A stretch of 36,090 bases of DNA from an uncultured Lachnospiraceae bacterium (GCA_947630855.1 CANRJF010000023.1:1-36090); one strand, 5' to 3'. Positions 21,815-30,102 are shown, counted from the first letter of the stretch. The notes: generated from the letters alone by a model not told the origin. Made by a program: numbers and translations.

Positions 21815-22468
21815 ATGAATAATTTATTTAATTACGAAAACAAATTTTTTCAGGTGATAAACAAAATAGCAGACTGTTTTTTATTAAGTGTTCTCTTTGT
21901 GGTGTTTAGTATTCCGATTTTTACCATCGGGGCTTCCTGCACCGCTACATATTACACGGTTCACAAGGCTCTGCGGGGAAACAGGGGATATGTGTGGAAA
22001 AGTTTTTGGAGTTCCTTTCGCTCCAATTTTAAACAGTCCACCATTATGTGGCTGATTTGCCTTGTCCTGGGAATGATTCTTGGGATGGATGCATACATTA
22101 CATTTCAGATGCTGCAGAATGGGGAAAAACTGGGATTCTTTTATTATGTATTCTTAGTGTTGATTGGGCTGTTGATTTTGTGGATGGTTTATCTGTTTTC
22201 CTACGTGGCAAGATTTGAAAACGATACAAAGCAGACCATGAAAAACGCCGCCATTATAGCCATTGCCAATCTGCCCAAATCCTTATTGATTCTAGTGGAA
22301 CTGGCAGTCTGCTGTGTGCTTTTGTATCTTGTGCCCTCCCTCCTTTTCTTCCTGCCTGCGTTATCAGGCTGGTGTTTAAATGTTATACTGGAAAAAATTT
22401 ACTTAAAGTACATGTCGCCGGAAGATATTGAAAAGGAAAAAGAAATGGATATGGAAGCGAAAATATAG
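21815..22468 (+). CDS. YesL family membrane protein (DUF624)
   Basis: The 217-aa protein has the DUF624 pattern: MNNLFNYENKFFQVINKIAD, a first helix with LLSVLFVVFSIPIFTIGASC, ATYYTVHKALRGNRGYVWKSFWSSFRSNFKQS, then four more hydrophobic segments and a charged tail. YesL proteins in Bacillus are encoded with carbohydrate uptake genes; here there is none, so the role is unclear. The start at 21815 uses AGAAGGAT; an in-frame ATG 21746 within the previous gene is less likely. It is probably co-transcribed with the DUF4253 gene. Confidence 0.85.
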   Translation: MNNLFNYENKFFQVINKIADCFLLSVLFVVFSIPIFTIGASCTATYYTVHKALRGNRGYVWKSFWSSFRSNFKQSTIMWLICLVLGMILGMDAYITFQMLQNGEKLGFFYYVFLVLIGLLILWMVYLFSYVARFENDTKQTMKNAAIIAIANLPKSLLILVELAVCCVLLYLVPSLLFFLPALSGWCLNVILEKIYLKYMSPEDIEKEKEMDMEAKI

Positions 22469-22477
22469 AAAAAACCC

Positions 22478-22506
22478 TTGCGTACACAGTTTTTTTATGT
22501 TATAGT
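22478..22506 (+). promoter_or_regulatory. Promoter of rplS and possible leader structure
   Basis: TTGCGT at 22478-22483 and TATAGT at 22501-22506 are separated by 17 bp. The leader of about 75 nt contains CGATG (22527-22531) pairing with CATCG (22565-22569) just before AGGAGG at 22577-22582. Firmicute rplS genes often have an L19 autoregulatory leader; resemblance here is only suggestive. Confidence 0.65.
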
Positions 22507-22589
22507 TTGATAGTTGTGTAAAGTATGCGATGGTCCTCTGTTACTGTTTGGGAAGTATTAAGAACATCGGACAAATAGGAGGAAATAAA

Positions 22590-22943
22590 ATGAACGCAAA
22601 TGAAATTATTAAGAACATTGAATCAGAGCAGTTAAAAGCGGAAGTTCCACAGTTCCATGTGGGGGATACCGTTAAGGTTTACGGTAAAATCAAAGAGGGT
22701 AACCGTGAGAGAATCCAGGTTTTCGAGGGCGTTGTTTTAAAGAAACAGGGCGGAAGCAATCGTGCAACTTTTACTGTCCGCAAGATTTCAGGGGGTATAG
22801 GCGTTGAGAAGACATGGCCGTTACACTCTCCAAATGTGGAAAAAGTAGAAATTGTACGCCGCGGTAAAGTAAGAAGGGCGAAATTATTCTATTTGAGAGG
22901 GCGTTCCGGAAAAGCTGCAAAGGTAAAAGAACTGATGAAATAA
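22590..22943 (+). CDS. rplS: 50S ribosomal protein L19
   Basis: The 117-aa protein shows the L19 sequence clearly: [60 protein letters not shown], and the basic end [21 protein letters not shown]19 sits at the 30S-50S interface. AGGAGG precedes ATG 22590; an in-frame ATG at 22530 lies in the leader and is rejected. It heads the conserved order rplS-lepB-rbgA-rnhB, although a terminator separates it from lepB. Confidence 0.97.
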   Translation: MNANEIIKNIESEQLKAEVPQFHVGDTVKVYGKIKEGNRERIQVFEGVVLKKQGGSNRATFTVRKISGGIGVEKTWPLHSPNVEKVEIVRRGKVRRAKLFYLRGRSGKAAKVKELMK

Positions 22944-22962
22944 TTCTTGCAGGAGCAGGAGG

Positions 22963-22994
22963 CGGTATTCAGAAATTTTTGAATACCGTTTTTT
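22963..22994 (+). terminator. Rho-independent terminator after rplS
   Basis: CGGTATTCA at 22963-22971 and TGAATACCG at 22980-22988 form a 9-bp stem followed by six T. Because lepB starts 24 bp later without a clear promoter, partial read-through or attenuation is likely. Confidence 0.85.
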
Positions 22995-23018
22995 CTTATA
23001 AAATTAACAGAGGAAAAT

Positions 23019-23600
23019 ATGAGAAGAAGAAGCGGATTGCATTTTGGACGTGAAAAAAAGAAAATAAATGTACCCATTATAAGAGAGGTATTTATCTGGA
23101 TTGTGGAATGCATAATTGTTTTGGTAATTGCATTTGTGCTCGTGTACTTTGTGGGGCTTAGGACAAGTGTGGTAGGGCAGTCCATGGCGCCTACCCTGGA
23201 AAACAAACAGGAAATTCTAATCAACAGGTTCCTTTATCTGGTAACAGACCCAAAACCCAATGATATAGTAGTATTTCTGCCAAACGGCAATGAGAAATCC
23301 CACTATTATGTAAAGCGGGTCATTGCAGTGCCGGGGGATACCATACAGATTATTGACGGAGAAATATATGTCAACGATGAACTTTTTGAAGAGGAGGGGG
23401 AGTTCCCTCCGGTTTTGGATGCGGAGCTGGCGGCGGAGCCTATTACCTTAGGGCAGGACGAGTACTTTGTTTTAGGGGATAACAGGAACAACAGCGAGGA
23501 CAGCCGTTATGCCAATATCGGAAATGTAAAAAAAGATTACATGATAGGGAAAGCATGGTTTATTGTATCCCCCTATGAAAATTTAGGATTTATCAAGTAG
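23019..23600 (+). CDS. lepB: Type I signal peptidase
   Basis: The 193-aa protease removes signal peptides from exported proteins at the outer face of the membrane. It has a basic N-terminus, a single transmembrane helix (about 25-45), the catalytic serine S55 in GQSMAPTL, the catalytic lysine K99 in YYVKRVIAVPGD, and the conserved GDNRNNSEDSR box. This is the short Gram-positive (SipS-like) form. AGAGGA lies before ATG 23019. It is followed 19 bp later by rbgA in the same operon. Confidence 0.95.
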   Translation: MRRRSGLHFGREKKKINVPIIREVFIWIVECIIVLVIAFVLVYFVGLRTSVVGQSMAPTLENKQEILINRFLYLVTDPKPNDIVVFLPNGNEKSHYYVKRVIAVPGDTIQIIDGEIYVNDELFEEEGEFPPVLDAELAAEPITLGQDEYFVLGDNRNNSEDSRYANIGNVKKDYMIGKAWFIVSPYENLGFIK

Positions 23601-23619
23601 AAAGCAAAGAGGAATATTT

Positions 23620-24471
23620 ATGCAGTTTCAATGGTATCCGGGGCATATGACAAAAGCAAAACGTCAGATGCAGGAGGACATAAAATTAATTGATTTAATT
23701 ATAGAGCTGATAGACGCAAGAATCCCGTATTCCAGCCGTAATCCCGATATTGACGAACTGGGGAAAAATAAGGCACGGCTTATATTAATGAATAAAGCGG
23801 ATTTGGCAGACGAGAAAACCACAAAGGAATGGAGCGCATTTTTTAAGGAAAAAGGGTACTATACGGCATCCATAGACGCCAGAAACAGGGGCGGTATGAA
23901 GGCAATACAAAATGTGGTTTTAGAGGCATGTAAAGAAAAAACGGAACGGGACAGGAAAAGAGGCATAAAAAACAGGCCGGTACGTGCCATGGTGGTGGGA
24001 ATCCCCAACGTGGGAAAATCCACATTTATCAACAGTTTCTCGGGAAAGGCATGTACCAAAACAGGGAACAAGCCCGGAGTAACCAAGGGAAAACAGTGGA
24101 TTCGCCTGAATAAAAACGTAGAATTATTAGACACCCCGGGAATCCTCTGGCCCAAATTTGAAGACCAGAAGGTGGGGCTTTATCTGGCATTGATTGGCTC
24201 CATAAAGGATGAAATATTAAATATAGATGAACTTGCAACGGAACTGATAAAATTTTTACTGGAAAATTATCCGGGCTGTATTAAAGAGCGGTATCATATC
24301 TTAGAAGGGGAGAATGCCGTGGGTGTACTCACGGAAATAGCGGACAAAAGAAACTGCCGCATAAGGGGAAATGAACTGGATTACACCAAGGCGGCAAATC
24401 TTGTTATCGATGAATTTCGGGGAGGAAAACTGGGGAGGATTACTTTGGAATCTCCGGCAGCAGGGCAGTAA
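23620..24471 (+). CDS. rbgA: Ribosome biogenesis GTPase RbgA (YlqF)
   Basis: RbgA is an essential GTPase in late 50S assembly in Bacillus. The 283-aa protein has the circularly permuted G-motif order of the family: G4 NKAD at 58-61, then G1 GIPNVGKST at 127-135, G2 around T155 and G3 DTPG at 171-174. The N-terminal WYPGHMTKAKRQM is characteristic, and a C-terminal ANTAR-like RNA-binding region follows. It is placed between lepB and rnhB, as in Bacillus (rplS-ylqF-rnhB). Confidence 0.96.
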   Translation: MQFQWYPGHMTKAKRQMQEDIKLIDLIIELIDARIPYSSRNPDIDELGKNKARLILMNKADLADEKTTKEWSAFFKEKGYYTASIDARNRGGMKAIQNVVLEACKEKTERDRKRGIKNRPVRAMVVGIPNVGKSTFINSFSGKACTKTGNKPGVTKGKQWIRLNKNVELLDTPGILWPKFEDQKVGLYLALIGSIKDEILNIDELATELIKFLLENYPGCIKERYHILEGENAVGVLTEIADKRNCRIRGNELDYTKAANLVIDEFRGGKLGRITLESPAAGQ

Positions 24472-24495
24472 GGGATGTATGGGTGAGGATAAAAA

Positions 24496-25266
24496 ATGGA
24501 TGGACAAAAGAAAATCGGGGAGATAAAAGAAGAATTTCAGGCGGCAGAAAAAAATAAGCTGCCTTCTTTTATAGAAAAATACAAAGATGATGACAGAACA
24601 GGCGTTAAAAATCTTGTGGAAAAGGCAGTAAAACAGCTTTTGAAACTGGAAGAAGAAAAGAAGCGGATTGAACGCCTGAAGGTTTATGAGAAAAAATATG
24701 AGGACAGGAACTATATATGCGGTATTGACGAGGCAGGAAGAGGGCCATTGGCAGGCCCGGTGGTGGCAGGAGCGGTGATTCTGCCCAAAGACTGTGGGAT
24801 ACTTTATATTAATGACTCCAAGAAGCTTACCCCGGCGAAAAGGGAGGAATTATATGATGTGATTATGGAACAGGCTGTGGCAGTGGGAGTGGGCATGGCA
24901 TCCCCCGCAAGAATCGATGAGATTAATATTTTACAGGCAACATACGAAGCCATGCAAAAAGCTATTCAAAATCTTTCCGTAATACCCGATATATTATTAA
25001 ATGATGCAGTGACCATTCCAAGGATAGAAATAGAGCAGGTTCCTATTATCAAAGGGGATGAAAAAAGCATCAGCATCGGCGCGGCCAGCATTATTGCCAA
25101 AGTTACAAGAGACAGGCTTATGGCAGATTATGATAAAGTGATGCCGGAATATCATTTTGCCTCCAATAAAGGGTATGGTTCCAGAGAACATATTGAAGCT
25201 TTAAAAAAGTACGGGCCGTCCCCAATCCACAGAAAAACATTTATCGGACATTTTGTGGCCGTATAG
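24496..25266 (+). CDS. rnhB: Ribonuclease HII
   Basis: RNase HII cuts RNA in RNA-DNA hybrids and removes single ribonucleotides from DNA. The 256-aa protein has an N-terminal helical extension of about 70 residues common in Gram-positives, then the catalytic core with D78 and E79 in CGIDEAGRGPLAGPVV, D107 in INDSKKLTP, and later LLNDAV and IIAKVTRDRLM. The C-terminus contains KGYGSREHIEALKKYGPSPI. It starts 25 bp after rbgA and is followed 22 bp later by a FliK-like gene. Confidence 0.96.
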   Translation: MDGQKKIGEIKEEFQAAEKNKLPSFIEKYKDDDRTGVKNLVEKAVKQLLKLEEEKKRIERLKVYEKKYEDRNYICGIDEAGRGPLAGPVVAGAVILPKDCGILYINDSKKLTPAKREELYDVIMEQAVAVGVGMASPARIDEINILQATYEAMQKAIQNLSVIPDILLNDAVTIPRIEIEQVPIIKGDEKSISIGAASIIAKVTRDRLMADYDKVMPEYHFASNKGYGSREHIEALKKYGPSPIHRKTFIGHFVAV

Positions 25267-25287
25267 TTATTTAAAAGGGGAATATAT

Positions 25288-27096
25288 ATGCAGATAACGG
25301 ATATGTTAAACCAATACAACAGGAATATTGCCGGGGGCATGGAAATTGCCCAGGGAACCCAGGGGATTAAGCAGGTAGTTTCTTCCTTACAGCAGATGTC
25401 TGTGGGCAATGTGTTTGAGGGAAATATCAACAGCATGGAAAACGGTGTGGTGGAGTTAGGACTGCCTGACGGAAAAACCATACAGGCAAGATTGGATACG
25501 GGAGTGACTGTAAATGTAGGCCAGTCCATGTTTTTTCAGGTAAAATCCAATAACGGGGCACAGATTGCCATACGTCCCTTTTCCAACGGCATAGCCGGCA
25601 ACCCTACGCTTCTCGCCGCGTTAGATGCCGCAAGCCTGCCGTCAAACGCCAAAATGCTTACCATGGTAAATGCCATGATGGAGCAGTCCATGCCCATTGA
25701 TAAGCAGAGCCTTCTTGCCATGGCAAGGGTGGTGTCAGGAAATGACAGAATGGATATTAATACCATTGTGCAGATGGCAAAACTGGGGATTCCCATTACG
25801 GACGAGATGGCGGCAATGTTTGAAAATTACAAGGCAGACCAGTATGCAGTGCTGGACCAGTTGGAAACTGTGATGAAGGGGCTGCCCCAGCAGTTGACAA
25901 ACGGTAAATTAAGCGTTGGAGAGATGCTGCAGCTAAACCAGGAGATAGTAAAAGTTTTAGTGGGGGAAGAGGGAACCGCAAATCCTGCCTCCGGGGTCAA
26001 TAACCCTTCCGGGGAGGCGGGGGCACAGGCAGCAGTGGAAGACATTAAAGTTTTCGGGGAAGCAGAAAAGACGGAAACCCTGTTAAATATGGCGGCGGAT
26101 AAAAGCGGGGGGGAGATAAAAGATTCTTCCCAGGTGCTTACGGAGCAGAATATAAAAAACCCCGGGGATGTGCCAGAGAAAATTGTAATCAATGAGGAAA
26201 CCATAGAAAAAGGGGGGGCAGGCCAGGAAAAATCCCAGGCATCCCTTCCCTTAAATGAGGGTACTGCCATAACAGAGTTGTTTAGCGGCAGACAGCTTTC
26301 AAACCTGGCAAGGCAGCTTAGCGCCATTCCCGAATTTGCCCAAAATCCGGCAGTATTTGAAGATGGGAAATTAAATGAAAATTTAACCTCCAGGCAGCTT
26401 CTTTCCATGCTGGAACAGGCTTTTTCCGGCAAAGACGCTTTTTCCAGGGCTGCCCTTGGCGAACTTGTCTCCGGCAGGGAATACAGGATGCTTCTTCGGA
26501 ATGTTATGGAGCAGCAATGGCTGTTAAAGCCGGAAGATTTAAAGACGGAGAATAAAGTAAACGAGTTATACCAGCGGTTAAACCGCCAGATGGAGCAGGT
26601 GGAGCAGGTTTTAAAAAATTTCGGGCAGAATGCCCAGAATCTTACGGACACCACATCGGCGGTGCGGAACAATATTCAGTTTATGAACCAGTTGAACCAG
26701 ACATATGCCTACGTGCAGATTCCCTTAAAACTTTCCGGCCAGAATGCCCACAGCGATTTGTATGTGTACACCGGCAGAAAGAGAAAGGGAGAGGAAGACG
26801 GGGATTTAACGGCATTTTTGCATTTGGATTTGGAACATCTTGGTTCTACGGATGTTTCCATCCGAATGCATCAGAGAAAAGTCACCACCAATTTTTACCT
26901 GCCGGATGACATATCCTACAATCTGATTTTAGAGCATTTAGATGAACTGGAAGAACGTTTGGAGAAAAAAGGCTATCAGGTAAAGGTTCAGGTGAATACC
27001 CAGGAGAAAACGCCGAATTTTATAGAGCAGATTTTGGCAGGCCAGCCTGCGGCAGGCGGAATGGTTCACAGATATTCTTTTGATGTCAGGGCGTGA
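25288..27096 (+). CDS. FliK-like protein (YlqG position), flagellar hook-length-control C-terminal domain
   Basis: The 602-aa protein has an N-terminal domain (1-200), a low-complexity middle rich in Glu, Ala and Gly (about 230-310), and a C-terminal part from about 470 that looks like the FliK/Flg_hook domain: AYVQIPLKLSGQNAHSDLYV, then DGDLTAFLHLDLEHLGSTDV, SIRMHQRKVTTNFYLP, and a closing helix LDELEERLEKKGYQV. In Bacillus, ylqG and ylqH occupy these positions after rnhB and resemble FliK and FlhB. No flagellar cluster is here. It overlaps the FlhB-tail gene by 4 bp, so the two probably work together, in an unknown role. Confidence 0.75.
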   Translation: MQITDMLNQYNRNIAGGMEIAQGTQGIKQVVSSLQQMSVGNVFEGNINSMENGVVELGLPDGKTIQARLDTGVTVNVGQSMFFQVKSNNGAQIAIRPFSNGIAGNPTLLAALDAASLPSNAKMLTMVNAMMEQSMPIDKQSLLAMARVVSGNDRMDINTIVQMAKLGIPITDEMAAMFENYKADQYAVLDQLETVMKGLPQQLTNGKLSVGEMLQLNQEIVKVLVGEEGTANPASGVNNPSGEAGAQAAVEDIKVFGEAEKTETLLNMAADKSGGEIKDSSQVLTEQNIKNPGDVPEKIVINEETIEKGGAGQEKSQASLPLNEGTAITELFSGRQLSNLARQLSAIPEFAQNPAVFEDGKLNENLTSRQLLSMLEQAFSGKDAFSRAALGELVSGREYRMLLRNVMEQQWLLKPEDLKTENKVNELYQRLNRQMEQVEQVLKNFGQNAQNLTDTTSAVRNNIQFMNQLNQTYAYVQIPLKLSGQNAHSDLYVYTGRKRKGEEDGDLTAFLHLDLEHLGSTDVSIRMHQRKVTTNFYLPDDISYNLILEHLDELEERLEKKGYQVKVQVNTQEKTPNFIEQILAGQPAAGGMVHRYSFDVRA

Positions 27097-27392
27097 GAAA
27101 AGTGGAAAATAAAAAAAATGATATTCGTAAAAAGAAAACGGCAGTTGCCTTAGCATACAATCCCGGTGATGTGGCGCCAACCATTCTTGCCACAGGAAAA
27201 GGGGAGCTGGCGGAGAAAATTATTGAGAAAGCCAAAGAGAGCGACGTTCCCCTGTACAAAGACAATAAGCTGGCGGATACCTTATCAAAACTGGAAATAG
27301 GGGATGCCATACCCCCGGAATTATATGAAGTTGTGGCGGAAATTTTAGTTTTTGTGGATGATATGGATAAACTGCGGTCAAAATTACAGTAG
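27093..27392 (+). CDS. FlhB C-terminal-like protein (FlhX/YlqH family)
   Basis: The 99-aa protein corresponds to the cytoplasmic tail of the type III export switch FlhB, without its membrane part: RKKKTAVALAYNPGDVAPTI, LATGKGELAEKIIEKAKESD, VPLYKDNKLADTLSKLEIGD, and IPPELYEVVAEILVFV. FlhB cleaves itself at NPTH; here the site reads NPGD, so normal autocleavage is not expected. Such stand-alone FlhB tails (FlhX, YlqH) occur beside rnhB in Firmicutes. The start is GTG 27093, overlapping the FliK-like gene; GTG 27102 is an alternative. Confidence 0.85.
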   Translation: MRKVENKKNDIRKKKTAVALAYNPGDVAPTILATGKGELAEKIIEKAKESDVPLYKDNKLADTLSKLEIGDAIPPELYEVVAEILVFVDDMDKLRSKLQ

Positions 27393-27414
27393 AATCTAAA
27401 AAAGGCAGGGCGGC

Positions 27415-27771
27415 TTGGAAAATAAAAGAAGCATTGGAAACGAAAAAGAAAATCTGGCGGCATTATATTTTTCTCAGACAGGGTATGATATTGTAGAAAA
27501 GAATTTTTACAGCCGTTTTGGTGAGATAGATTTAATTGTGAAAAAAGAGGATACCCTGGTATTTGCGGAAGTAAAATACCGGAAAAACGAAAGCCGGGGG
27601 AATCCCTTAGAGGCAGTGAATGTAAGGAAGCAGAAAAGAATCTGCCGCGCCGCCCTTTATTACCTTTCCAGACACCATCTGTCCGTGGATACGCCATGCA
27701 GGTTTGATGTGGTTGCCATTACGGGGGATGAAATTACCCATATAGAAAATGCATTTGAGTTTAGTATTTAA
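27415..27771 (+). CDS. YraN family protein (UPF0102), predicted endonuclease-like
   Basis: The 118-aa protein has the YraN/UPF0102 signature of a restriction-endonuclease-like fold: NEKENLAALYFSQTGYDIVE, then NFYSRFGEIDLIVKKEDTLV, FAEVKYRKNESRGNPLEAVN, and a C-terminal CRFDVVAITGD. The E-x-D and E-V-K residues match a PD-(D/E)XK active site. The start is a TTG at 27415 behind AAGGCAGGG. YraN genes commonly neighbour rnhB, as here. Its biological role is not established. Confidence 0.92.
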   Translation: MENKRSIGNEKENLAALYFSQTGYDIVEKNFYSRFGEIDLIVKKEDTLVFAEVKYRKNESRGNPLEAVNVRKQKRICRAALYYLSRHHLSVDTPCRFDVVAITGDEITHIENAFEFSI

Positions 27772-27787
27772 AAATCAGAGACAGGAG

Positions 27788-27829
27788 ATGGAGAAAAATC
27801 CTTTTGTGGGAATCTCCGAAAGAAAATGA
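27788..27829 (+). CDS. Possible 13-aa leader peptide coupled to pgeF
   Basis: ATG 27788 opens a 13-codon frame (MEKNPFVGISERK) whose TGA overlaps the pgeF ATG (ATGA at 27826-27829). pgeF itself lacks a good SD, while AGGAG lies directly before this ATG, though too close for ideal spacing. Translational coupling is possible but not shown. Confidence 0.25.
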   Translation: MEKNPFVGISERK

Positions 27830-28692
27830 ATCAGTTGAATTTTATAAAAAAATCGGAAGAAGACGTGTTAAAAGTGGCAGAGTATCCTCTGGAAAACGGG
27901 GAAATTCTGCCATTGTTAAAGTATCCCCTGCTTGAGGAAACAGGAATTGTTGTCCACGGTTTTACCACAAGGCTTGGGGGCGTCAGCGAAGGGATTTTTT
28001 CTTCCCTGAACCTAAGTTTTACAAGAGGGGATAAAAGGGAGGCTGTTAAGGAAAATTACCGGAGGCTTGCAGAAGCCTTAAAACTTAAAGAGGACAGTTT
28101 CTGTTTTTCCCATCAGACCCATACCACCAACGTACTGCGTGTGGGAAAGAAAGATGCAGGCACAGGAATGGGGAAAGACAGGTGTTTTACGGATATTGAC
28201 GGGCTGATTACCAATGAAAAAGGCGTAACCCTCACCACATTTTATGCGGACTGCGTGCCTTTGTTTTTTGTGGACAAAACCCATCATGCCATTGGATTAA
28301 GCCATTCCGGCTGGAGGGGAACCGTGGGGCGCATGGGAAAAGTAACCTTAGAGGCTATGAACAGGGAGTTTGGCACAAATCCAAAGGATGTGCTCTGTGC
28401 CATCGGGCCTTCCATCTGCCGGGATTGTTACGAAATCGGCAGTGATGTGGCGGAAGAGTTTTTACGGGAGTTTGGAGAGAAAAAAGAGGAGATTCTTACA
28501 AAAAAAGCAGGGGGAAAGTATCTCCTTGATTTGTGGAGGGCCAATGAGATTGTGCTTCTTGAGGCAGGCGTGTTAAAGGAGCATTTGGCAGTTACCAATA
28601 TCTGTACCTGCTGCAACGAAAAATTACTGTTTTCCCACCGTGCCACCCAGGGAAAACGTGGGAATTTAGCGGCAGTGCTGGCTTTAAAATAA
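27826..28692 (+). CDS. pgeF: Peptidoglycan editing factor PgeF / multicopper-like purine nucleoside phosphorylase (DUF152)
   Basis: The 288-aa protein belongs to the YfiH/LACC1/YlmD family. Visible motifs are HGFTTRLGGVSEGIFSSLNL, SHQTHTTNVL (zinc-site histidine), TTFYADCVPLFFVD (zinc-site cysteine), LSHSGWRGTVG (zinc-site histidine), IGPSICRDCYEIGSD and CTCCNEKLLFSHRAT near the end. Members have been described both as purine-nucleoside-processing enzymes and as editing factors for cell wall precursors; which applies here cannot be read from sequence. The ribosome binding site is weak (GAAAGAAA), possibly because it is coupled to the short upstream ORF. Confidence 0.92.
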   Translation: MNQLNFIKKSEEDVLKVAEYPLENGEILPLLKYPLLEETGIVVHGFTTRLGGVSEGIFSSLNLSFTRGDKREAVKENYRRLAEALKLKEDSFCFSHQTHTTNVLRVGKKDAGTGMGKDRCFTDIDGLITNEKGVTLTTFYADCVPLFFVDKTHHAIGLSHSGWRGTVGRMGKVTLEAMNREFGTNPKDVLCAIGPSICRDCYEIGSDVAEEFLREFGEKKEEILTKKAGGKYLLDLWRANEIVLLEAGVLKEHLAVTNICTCCNEKLLFSHRATQGKRGNLAAVLALK

Positions 28693-28746
28693 GCAAAAAT
28701 CAGTATATCTTAAGGAAATCTTAATCTTTTCCTTCGTTTATCTTTA

Positions 28747-28821
28747 TTGTTATTCTTTTTATTTCGTGGTATCCTAACTGTATTAAATGAATTAGTACAC
28801 ATAAAACACTAATAGTTAGGA
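28747..28821 (+). promoter_or_regulatory. Control region of the GntR-ABC operon with nested inverted repeats
   Basis: TTGTTA at 28747-28752 and TATCCT at 28770-28775 (17 bp) form a plausible promoter. TCCTAACT at 28772-28779 is complementary to AGTTAGGA at 28814-28821, which contains most of the AGGAGG Shine-Dalgarno (28818-28823). Inside, ATTAGT 28791-28796 pairs with ACTAAT 28808-28813. These may be operators for the YtrA-type repressor, or, if transcription begins further upstream, a hairpin that hides the ribosome binding site. Confidence 0.6.
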
Positions 28822-28832
28822 GGTTATGTGAA

Positions 28833-29210
28833 TTGCTGCAGTTAAATTACAGGGATGCGAAACCCATTTATGAGCAGATTAAGGACGGCATACGCAAACT
28901 GCTTTTGTCAAAAGCCATAGAGCCGGATGAAAAACTGCCTTCAGTCAGGGAATTGGCGTCGAATCTTGCAATTAATCCCAATACCATATCAAGGGCCTAC
29001 CGGGAATTGGAATCGGAGGGCTATATTTACAGCAAACAGGGCAAAGGAACCTTTGCCTCCTCTTCTGTGCTGATAAAACAAACCAGGGAGCAGGAACTGT
29101 TGACGGAATTTGACGACGTGGTATCAGAACTTTTTGTTTTATCCGTAAAAAAAGACATTTTATTCGGGCGGATAGAGCAGATATATCAGGGAGGAATAAA
29201 AAATGATTGA
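28833..29210 (+). CDS. GntR family transcriptional regulator, YtrA subfamily
   Basis: The 125-aa repressor has a GntR winged-helix domain (residues 10-75: PIYEQIKDGIRKLLLSKAIE, KLPSVRELASNLAINPNTIS, RAYRELESEGYIYSKQGKGT) and only a short C-terminal dimerisation helix pair, as in YtrA. It starts at TTG 28833 with AGGAGG at 28818-28823. YtrA-type repressors control the ABC transporter genes that follow and often respond to cell-wall antibiotics. Its stop overlaps the ATPase start by 8 bp. The palindromes just upstream are likely binding sites. Confidence 0.93.
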   Translation: MLQLNYRDAKPIYEQIKDGIRKLLLSKAIEPDEKLPSVRELASNLAINPNTISRAYRELESEGYIYSKQGKGTFASSSVLIKQTREQELLTEFDDVVSELFVLSVKKDILFGRIEQIYQGGIKND

Positions 29211-30102
29211 AATCAGTAATCTTGTAAAAGAATTTGACGGATTCCGTGCCTTAGACGGTGCCAATATGCATGTGACAAAAGGTGCAATATACGGTTTGGT
29301 AGGGCCCAACGGCGCAGGAAAATCCACTTTAATCCGGCATCTTACCGGCGTGTACCGCCAGGATGCAGGGGAAGTAAAAATTGCCGGGGAGGCAGTGTAT
29401 GAAAATCCCGGGGTAAAAGAGAAATTTGCCTATATCCCCGATGATTTATTTTACTTTATGTCCGCCAATACATTTGAGATGAAGCGGTATTACCAGGGTT
29501 TATACAGGAATTTTGACGAGAAAATGTTTTATAAGCTTATGGAATTTTTTCCGGAGGTAGACCCAAAGAAAAATATCCGCAGTTTAAGCAAAGGCATGCA
29601 GAAGCAGGTGGCATTCTGGATTGCCATATGTACCAGGCCCCAGGTGCTTATACTGGATGAGCCGGTGGACGGGTTAGACCCGGTTATGCGCCGCCAGATT
29701 TGGAGCATTATTATGGCGGATGTGGCGGAGGCAGATACCACCGTGTTAGTATCCTCCCATAATTTAAGGGAATTGGAGGATGTGTGCGACCATGTGGGGA
29801 TTATGCACAAAGGAAAGATTATCATTGAGCGTTCCCTAAGCGAACTTCAGGGAAGCGTGTGCAAAATTCAGGTGGCATTTGAGGCGGAGATGCCCAAACT
29901 GCCGGAGGATTTTGATGTGCTTCATATGTCCAACACAGGAAGGGTGTACACCCTGATTGTAAGAGGGGACCCTAAGGCTGCTAAGAGTCAGTTAGAGAAG
30001 ATGAATCCTATGTTGATTGACCTTCTGCCGCTGACCCTGGAAGAAATTTTCATCTATGAATTAGGAGGGGTAGATTATGAAGTCAAAGACATCCTGTTTT
30101 AA
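29203..30102 (+). CDS. ABC transporter ATP-binding protein (YtrB-like)
   Basis: The 299-aa ATPase has Walker A GPNGAGKST at 34-42, a signature LSKGM at 128-132 instead of the usual LSGGQ, Walker B VLILDE at 148-153, D-loop GLDP and H186 in SSHNLRE. At the Q-loop it reads YIPDD, with no glutamine. Both changes are common in YtrB-type ATPases. It lies between the GntR regulator and the membrane protein, with overlaps of 8 and 26 bp, and should power that exporter. Confidence 0.94.
   Translation: MIEISNLVKEFDGFRALDGANMHVTKGAIYGLVGPNGAGKSTLIRHLTGVYRQDAGEVKIAGEAVYENPGVKEKFAYIPDDLFYFMSANTFEMKRYYQGLYRNFDEKMFYKLMEFFPEVDPKKNIRSLSKGMQKQVAFWIAICTRPQVLILDEPVDGLDPVMRRQIWSIIMADVAEADTTVLVSSHNLRELEDVCDHVGIMHKGKIIIERSLSELQGSVCKIQVAFEAEMPKLPEDFDVLHMSNTGRVYTLIVRGDPKAAKSQLEKMNPMLIDLLPLTLEEIFIYELGGVDYEVKDILF

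Noticed and set aside
25827-26672. 281-aa minus-strand ORF inside the FliK-like gene
   Set aside because: Ser/Phe/Pro-rich antisense translation of the FliK-like gene; no SD and no domain.
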